Positions 3,820 to 6,376 of a stretch of 6,376 bases of DNA are shown here, one piece after another. The translations under genes and the position numbers were made by a program. Below the pieces are notes generated by a model, which was not told the origin of the DNA, made no database searches, and saw only the letters and a list, made by a program, of their open reading frames with translations. Where the stretch lies: NCBI GenBank assembly GCA_002293295.1, contig DBCY01000212.1, positions 1-6,376 on the forward strand, given 5' to 3'. Within the stretch, counting starts at the first letter, position 1. Each line of letters opens with the position of its first letter. The stretch is from Ruminococcus sp. UBA946. Lineage in GTDB: Bacteria; Bacillota; Clostridia; Oscillospirales; Ruminococcaceae.

Positions 3820-5949
3820 TTACAGCGCCGCAAAATCATTCAGCCTGTTTTTCAGCCAAGTATTCCTTTCCATAACCTTATTATTATTCATTGCGCAGTA
3901 AAGGGCTTTTTTACTGCCTACTATTACAAGACGCTTTTTCGCCCTCGTGATTCCGGTATAAAGCAGATTTCTCTGCAACAGTAAATAATGCGACATAGAA
4001 AGCGGCATAACCACCGTATCGAATTCCGAACCCTGACTTTTATGTATTGTCGTCGCGTAACTCAGCACAACTTCATCAGTTTCGGTTAAATCGTATTCGA
4101 CAAGCCTGCCGTCAAATGATATTTTCAATGCCCTGTTTTCAAGGTCTATATGGGAGATAACTCCGATGTCGCCGTTGAAAACCTCTTTTTCATAGTTGTT
4201 TTTTATTTGCATAACCTTATCGCCGAGCCTGTATTCCATTCCGCCACGGCTTATCGTCAGAGTATTCTTATTGAGCGCGTTTTGCAGTAATCCGTTCAGA
4301 TTCTGCACTCCGGTAACGCTTTTCTGCATGGGGCACAGCACCTGAATATCCTTTACCGGGTCGATTCCATAATGTGAGGGAAGGCGTTTCCGGCATAACC
4401 CGACGATAATTTCCGCTATTCTGTCGTTATCATCTTCCTCAATAAAAAAGAAATCGCTTTGCCTTGAATTGTTTATTTCGGGGAATAATCCCTTGTTTAT
4501 TCTGTGCGCGTTTCGGATTATAAGGCTTCCCATCGCCTGACGGAATATCTTTTCAAGCTTTATGACCGGAACCCGTCCGCTGTCAATTATATCGCGCAGA
4601 ACATTCCCCGCCCCGATAGAGGGCAGCTGGTCTGTATCGCCGATTAATATTACGCTCATATGCGGCGGAACAGCTTTTAAAAGGTTATAGAACAGGATTA
4701 TATCCATCATGGAGGATTCGTCAACAATAATAAAGTCGCCTTCCAGTTGGTTATCCGCGTTCTTCTGATACCCGTCCGGCGGTTTTAACTCCAGAAGCCT
4801 GTGTACGGTTTTGGATTCAAGACCTGTTGTTTCCGTCATTCTCTTAGCGGCTCTTCCCGTCGGGGCGGTTAAGAGAACGCTTAAACTATTCCTCATGAAC
4901 ATCCTGATAATGCCTTTTACCGTGGTGGTTTTACCCGTGCCGGGTCCCCCGGTAAGAACCATGAATTTTGAATTTGCCGCGCACTCAATCGCCTTTAACT
5001 GCATTTCATCATATTTAACGGTTTTTTCGTCCGATGAAATATTATTTATTTTCTTTTCGCGCGGATACACAGCTATTTTTTCTATTAGCTTTGCCGTTCC
5101 TGATTCACAATGGTAAAATGGGGGAAGATAAATTCTGCTTTTATTTTCCTCTGCAATGACATCACCACTGAAAGCCATGTCAGAAAGCGTCATGACTATT
5201 TTGGGTTCCTCAATACCAAGAAGCTCCGTTGCAGATTCCACCAACTGATTCCAATGTGCAAAACAATGTCCTTCGTTGGAAAGTTCATTCAGAGTGTAAA
5301 AAATGCCGCTTCGGCACCTCATATGCCGTTCCTTGTCAACGCCTAATTTTTCAGCTATAATGTCCGCTGTCCGGAATCCTATCCCGAAAATATCATCCGC
5401 CAGTTTATACGGGTTTTCTGTAATCGTTTCAATGCTCCTGTCACCGTATGCCCTGTAAATCCTCGAAGCGTATGTTGTGCTTATCCCTTTTTCCTGCAAA
5501 AAAATCATCAGGTTTTTTATTTCCCGCTGCTCGCCCCATGCTTTTTTTATCAGCTCCACACGCTTTTTTCCTATTCCGTCCACAGTTATAAGCTCGTTTG
5601 GGTTGTTTTCTATTACATCAAGCGTATTTTCCATGAAAGTACCGACTATCTTTTTGGCGTATTTGGGACCGATACCTTTAATTAATCCAGAACCGAGGTA
5701 TTTCTGAATCCCGTAAACCGTTGCGGGGAGGGTTTCTGAATACAGGGCGGCATTAAACTGTCTGCCGTACTTTGAATCTACCTTCCACTCGCCGGTCATA
5801 GACAGAACTGAGCCGACACTCACGGAAGCCATATTTCCCGTCACAGCAACAAGGTCGCTGTAACCTTTAACCCTGACCTTTATGACAGTATAGCCGTTTT
5901 CCTCATTCTGATATGTAATTCTTTCAATTATACCCTGAATTTGTTCCAT
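3820..5949 (-). CDS. recD2: RecD2-type (YrrC-like) ATP-dependent 5'-3' DNA helicase
   Basis: RecD2 helicases are superfamily 1B enzymes that unwind DNA from a 5' overhang and act in repair and replication without RecBC. The 709-residue protein is near full family length and complete. The N-terminal YrrC/OB-like region starts MEQIQGIIERITY. Helix-hairpin-helix elements follow at about 87-102 (IKGIGPK), 121-134 (VDGIGKK) and 183-199 (FGIGFRTAD). The motor domains carry Walker A GGPGTGKT (334-341), motif Ia TAPTGRAAKRM (361-371), Walker B VDESSM (409-414), motif III GDTDQLPSIGAG (437-448), FRQ (469-471), motif V TIHKSQGSEF (634-643) and motif VI YTGITRAKK (664-672). All key residues look intact. 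The ATG at 5949 is the only in-frame start before an upstream TAG; its SD (AGG about eight bases away) is weak and abuts a hairpin. A copy beside transfer genes may process or re-establish incoming DNA, but a chromosomal repair gene at an insertion border is also possible. Confidence 0.95.
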   Translation of the reverse strand: MEQIQGIIERITYQNEENGYTVIKVRVKGYSDLVAVTGNMASVSVGSVLSMTGEWKVDSKYGRQFNAALYSETLPATVYGIQKYLGSGLIKGIGPKYAKKIVGTFMENTLDVIENNPNELITVDGIGKKRVELIKKAWGEQREIKNLMIFLQEKGISTTYASRIYRAYGDRSIETITENPYKLADDIFGIGFRTADIIAEKLGVDKERHMRCRSGIFYTLNELSNEGHCFAHWNQLVESATELLGIEEPKIVMTLSDMAFSGDVIAEENKSRIYLPPFYHCESGTAKLIEKIAVYPREKKINNISSDEKTVKYDEMQLKAIECAANSKFMVLTGGPGTGKTTTVKGIIRMFMRNSLSVLLTAPTGRAAKRMTETTGLESKTVHRLLELKPPDGYQKNADNQLEGDFIIVDESSMMDIILFYNLLKAVPPHMSVILIGDTDQLPSIGAGNVLRDIIDSGRVPVIKLEKIFRQAMGSLIIRNAHRINKGLFPEINNSRQSDFFFIEEDDNDRIAEIIVGLCRKRLPSHYGIDPVKDIQVLCPMQKSVTGVQNLNGLLQNALNKNTLTISRGGMEYRLGDKVMQIKNNYEKEVFNGDIGVISHIDLENRALKISFDGRLVEYDLTETDEVVLSYATTIHKSQGSEFDTVVMPLSMSHYLLLQRNLLYTGITRAKKRLVIVGSKKALYCAMNNNKVMERNTWLKNRLNDFAAL

Positions 5950-5960
5950 TGTTTCTGCCT

Positions 5961-5997
5961 GACGGGAAACAGAGCTTTTCCGCTAATTTGTCCCGTC
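5961..5997 (-). promoter_or_regulatory. leader hairpin next to the recD2 start
   Basis: On the minus strand GACGGGA (5997-5991) and TCCCGTC (5967-5961) form a perfect 7-bp stem with a 23-base loop. The stem ends directly before the weak AGG that serves as the recD2 SD. It may modulate ribosome access; no known riboswitch class is recognised. Confidence 0.4.
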
Positions 5998-6014
5998 CTT
6001 TCTCCAAATTGGTA

Positions 6015-6043
6015 TGTATATTATCGCTTTTCACCGGTTACAA
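6015..6043 (-). promoter_or_regulatory. candidate recD2 promoter
   Basis: On the minus strand TTGTAA (6043-6038) and TATACA (6020-6015) are separated by 17 bases; each matches four of six consensus bases. The start point would lie near 6008, giving a leader of about 60 bases. Both hexamers are weak, so recD2 could instead be read from further upstream. Confidence 0.35.
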
Positions 6044-6072
6044 GCCTTTTATTTTTTTTATTTGGATTCTTA

Positions 6073-6123
6073 TTATTCTCTATCAGACTTCTCTGACTTC
6101 CTTCCGCTTTCTTGGGCTGTCAT
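6073..6123 (-). CDS. 16-codon mini-ORF in the recD2 leader
   Basis: The peptide is MTAQESGRKSEKSDRE, hydrophilic and charged, followed by two stop codons in a row. The start ATG has a near-ideal GGAGG (6132-6136) eight bases upstream, stronger than the SD of recD2 itself. That SD lies in one arm of a long hairpin. The frame shifted by +1 stays open for another 20 or so lysine/asparagine-rich codons, so a frameshifted small gene is possible. It could be a leader peptide controlling recD2 or a decayed gene start; it matches no family I recognise. Confidence 0.35.
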   Translation of the reverse strand: MTAQESGRKSEKSDRE

Positions 6124-6127
6124 TGCA

Positions 6128-6186
6128 ACCACCTCCCACCTTCCTATCTTACCATTTTCTTTCCTCTATTGATAGGTGGGGGTGGT
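6128..6186 (-). promoter_or_regulatory. long imperfect hairpin burying the SD of the mini-ORF
   Basis: Arms 6171-6186 (GATAGGTGGGGGTGGT on the plus strand) and 6128-6148 pair over 16 bp, with a 1-base and a 4-base bulge on one side and a 22-base loop. On the minus-strand RNA the 5' arm is C-rich (ACCACCCCCACCUAUC) and acts as an anti-SD to the 3' arm, which contains GGAGG. The loop holds another start, ATG GTA AGA TAG (6155-6144), behind its own GAGG. This resembles a translationally controlled leader, and no T-tract follows the hairpin. Confidence 0.55.
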
Positions 6187-6197
6187 TTGACGCTTAC

Positions 6198-6236
6198 AAA
6201 TAAAAAAGCAGCATAATCAGATTATACCGCTTTTTT
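6198..6236 (-). terminator. intrinsic terminator of the gene entering from the right
   Basis: On the minus strand, bases 6236-6221 pair with 6217-6202 (16 bp with two G-U pairs, loop CTG), ending in six Ts then ATTTG. With G-U pairs the stem is continuous only on the minus strand, which fixes its direction. It lies 18 bases after the stop codon at 6254-6256. Confidence 0.85.
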
Positions 6237-6253
6237 CAATATTAGTCAATAAT

Positions 6254-6310
6254 TTATTCTATATCAATATAGTACAACCCTGTCCTTCGCATTTCCTTTT
6301 GCACGGTAAA
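6254..6310 (-). pseudogene. C-terminal remnant of an unidentified gene
   Basis: A short minus-strand frame reads FTVQKEMRRTGLYYIDIE and stops at TAA (6254-6256), directly ahead of a good terminator, as the end of a real gene would. The frame is closed upstream by a TGA at 6311-6313. The possible internal starts (GTG 6304, ATG 6292) have no properly spaced SD, since AAAGGA sits too close to the ATG. The simplest reading is the last codons of a gene whose body was removed or interrupted near 6311. The family is not recognised. Confidence 0.35.
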
Positions 6311-6319
6311 TCAATTGCG

Positions 6320-6349
6320 AATTCCCGTAAGCATTAACTTACGGGAATT
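6320..6349. repeat. perfect 12-bp inverted repeat at the right edge
   Basis: AATTCCCGTAAG (6320-6331) and CTTACGGGAATT (6338-6349) are exact complements around CATTAA. A five-T run follows on the plus strand three bases later (6353-6357), but no plus-strand gene is seen to end here. Its position next to a truncated coding tail suggests the subterminal hairpin of a mobile element such as an IS200/IS605-type end, though no transposase is visible within the window. Confidence 0.5.
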
Positions 6350-6376
6350 GCACTTTTTGGCTCCCCAAGTTGGACT

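Noticed and set aside
4811..5707. Plus-strand open frames within recD2
   Set aside because: They are antisense to an intact helicase gene with all its motifs and lack plausible start signals.
5949..6203. Plus-strand 84-codon frame over the recD2 leader
   Set aside because: It starts at a TTG that overlaps the recD2 start codon, has no SD, and runs through a minus-strand promoter candidate and hairpin; its hydrophobic composition follows from the T-rich strand.

Overview
The window looks like part of an integrative conjugative element, or a related conjugative module, from a low-to-mid GC Gram-positive bacterium, most likely a gut-type member of the Clostridia. The grounds are a PcfB-like protein followed by the N-terminus of a VirD4/PcfC-type coupling protein, a small sigma-70 region-4 protein, a clostridial-type AgrD/AgrB pair, a RecD2 helicase, strong purine-rich Shine-Dalgarno (SD) sequences and compact intrinsic terminators. 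Every gene I can support is on the minus strand, so transcription runs from high to low coordinates. No species can be named from sequence alone.

In transcription order, the right edge (about 6376-6240) holds a perfect hairpin and the last codons of an unidentified, apparently broken gene, closed by a terminator (6198-6236). A complex leader follows: a long imperfect hairpin that buries the SD of a 16-codon mini-ORF, then a weak promoter and a short hairpin. It leads into recD2 (5949-3820), which ends at a terminator (3770-3809). Next is an autonomous quorum-sensing signal cassette. Two identical 16-bp direct repeats with a 21-bp period match the layout of LytTR/AgrA-type sites. They sit just upstream of a TTGACA/TAAATT promoter, then agrD (peptide precursor, predicted core Cys-Pro-Trp-Trp-Gly) and agrB (processing protease), closed by an 18-bp terminator. 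As given, agrB has a frameshift near its N-terminus at an A5 run; correcting it restores a normal 200-residue AgrB.

A roughly 400-bp non-coding leader then precedes the sigma-like gene. It contains a terminator-like hairpin suggestive of attenuation, and a 10-bp hairpin whose outer stem can pair with the SD of the sigma-like gene. That gene is followed by a 32-bp palindrome, a long PcfB-like gene and, with a TTGA stop/start overlap, the coupling-protein gene. The coupling-protein frame stops near the left edge before any ATPase domain. A GTGTG string at the point where homology seems to end suggests a group II intron insertion.

Working model (inference): a peptide signal made by AgrD/AgrB is sensed by a kinase/LytTR regulator encoded outside the window and activates its own cassette. 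The adjacent sigma-like protein and conjugation genes are plausible downstream clients. The link between signalling and conjugation rests only on gene proximity and is untested. The most notable items are the agr cassette with its boxes, the agrB frameshift and the layered RNA control in front of the sigma-like gene.
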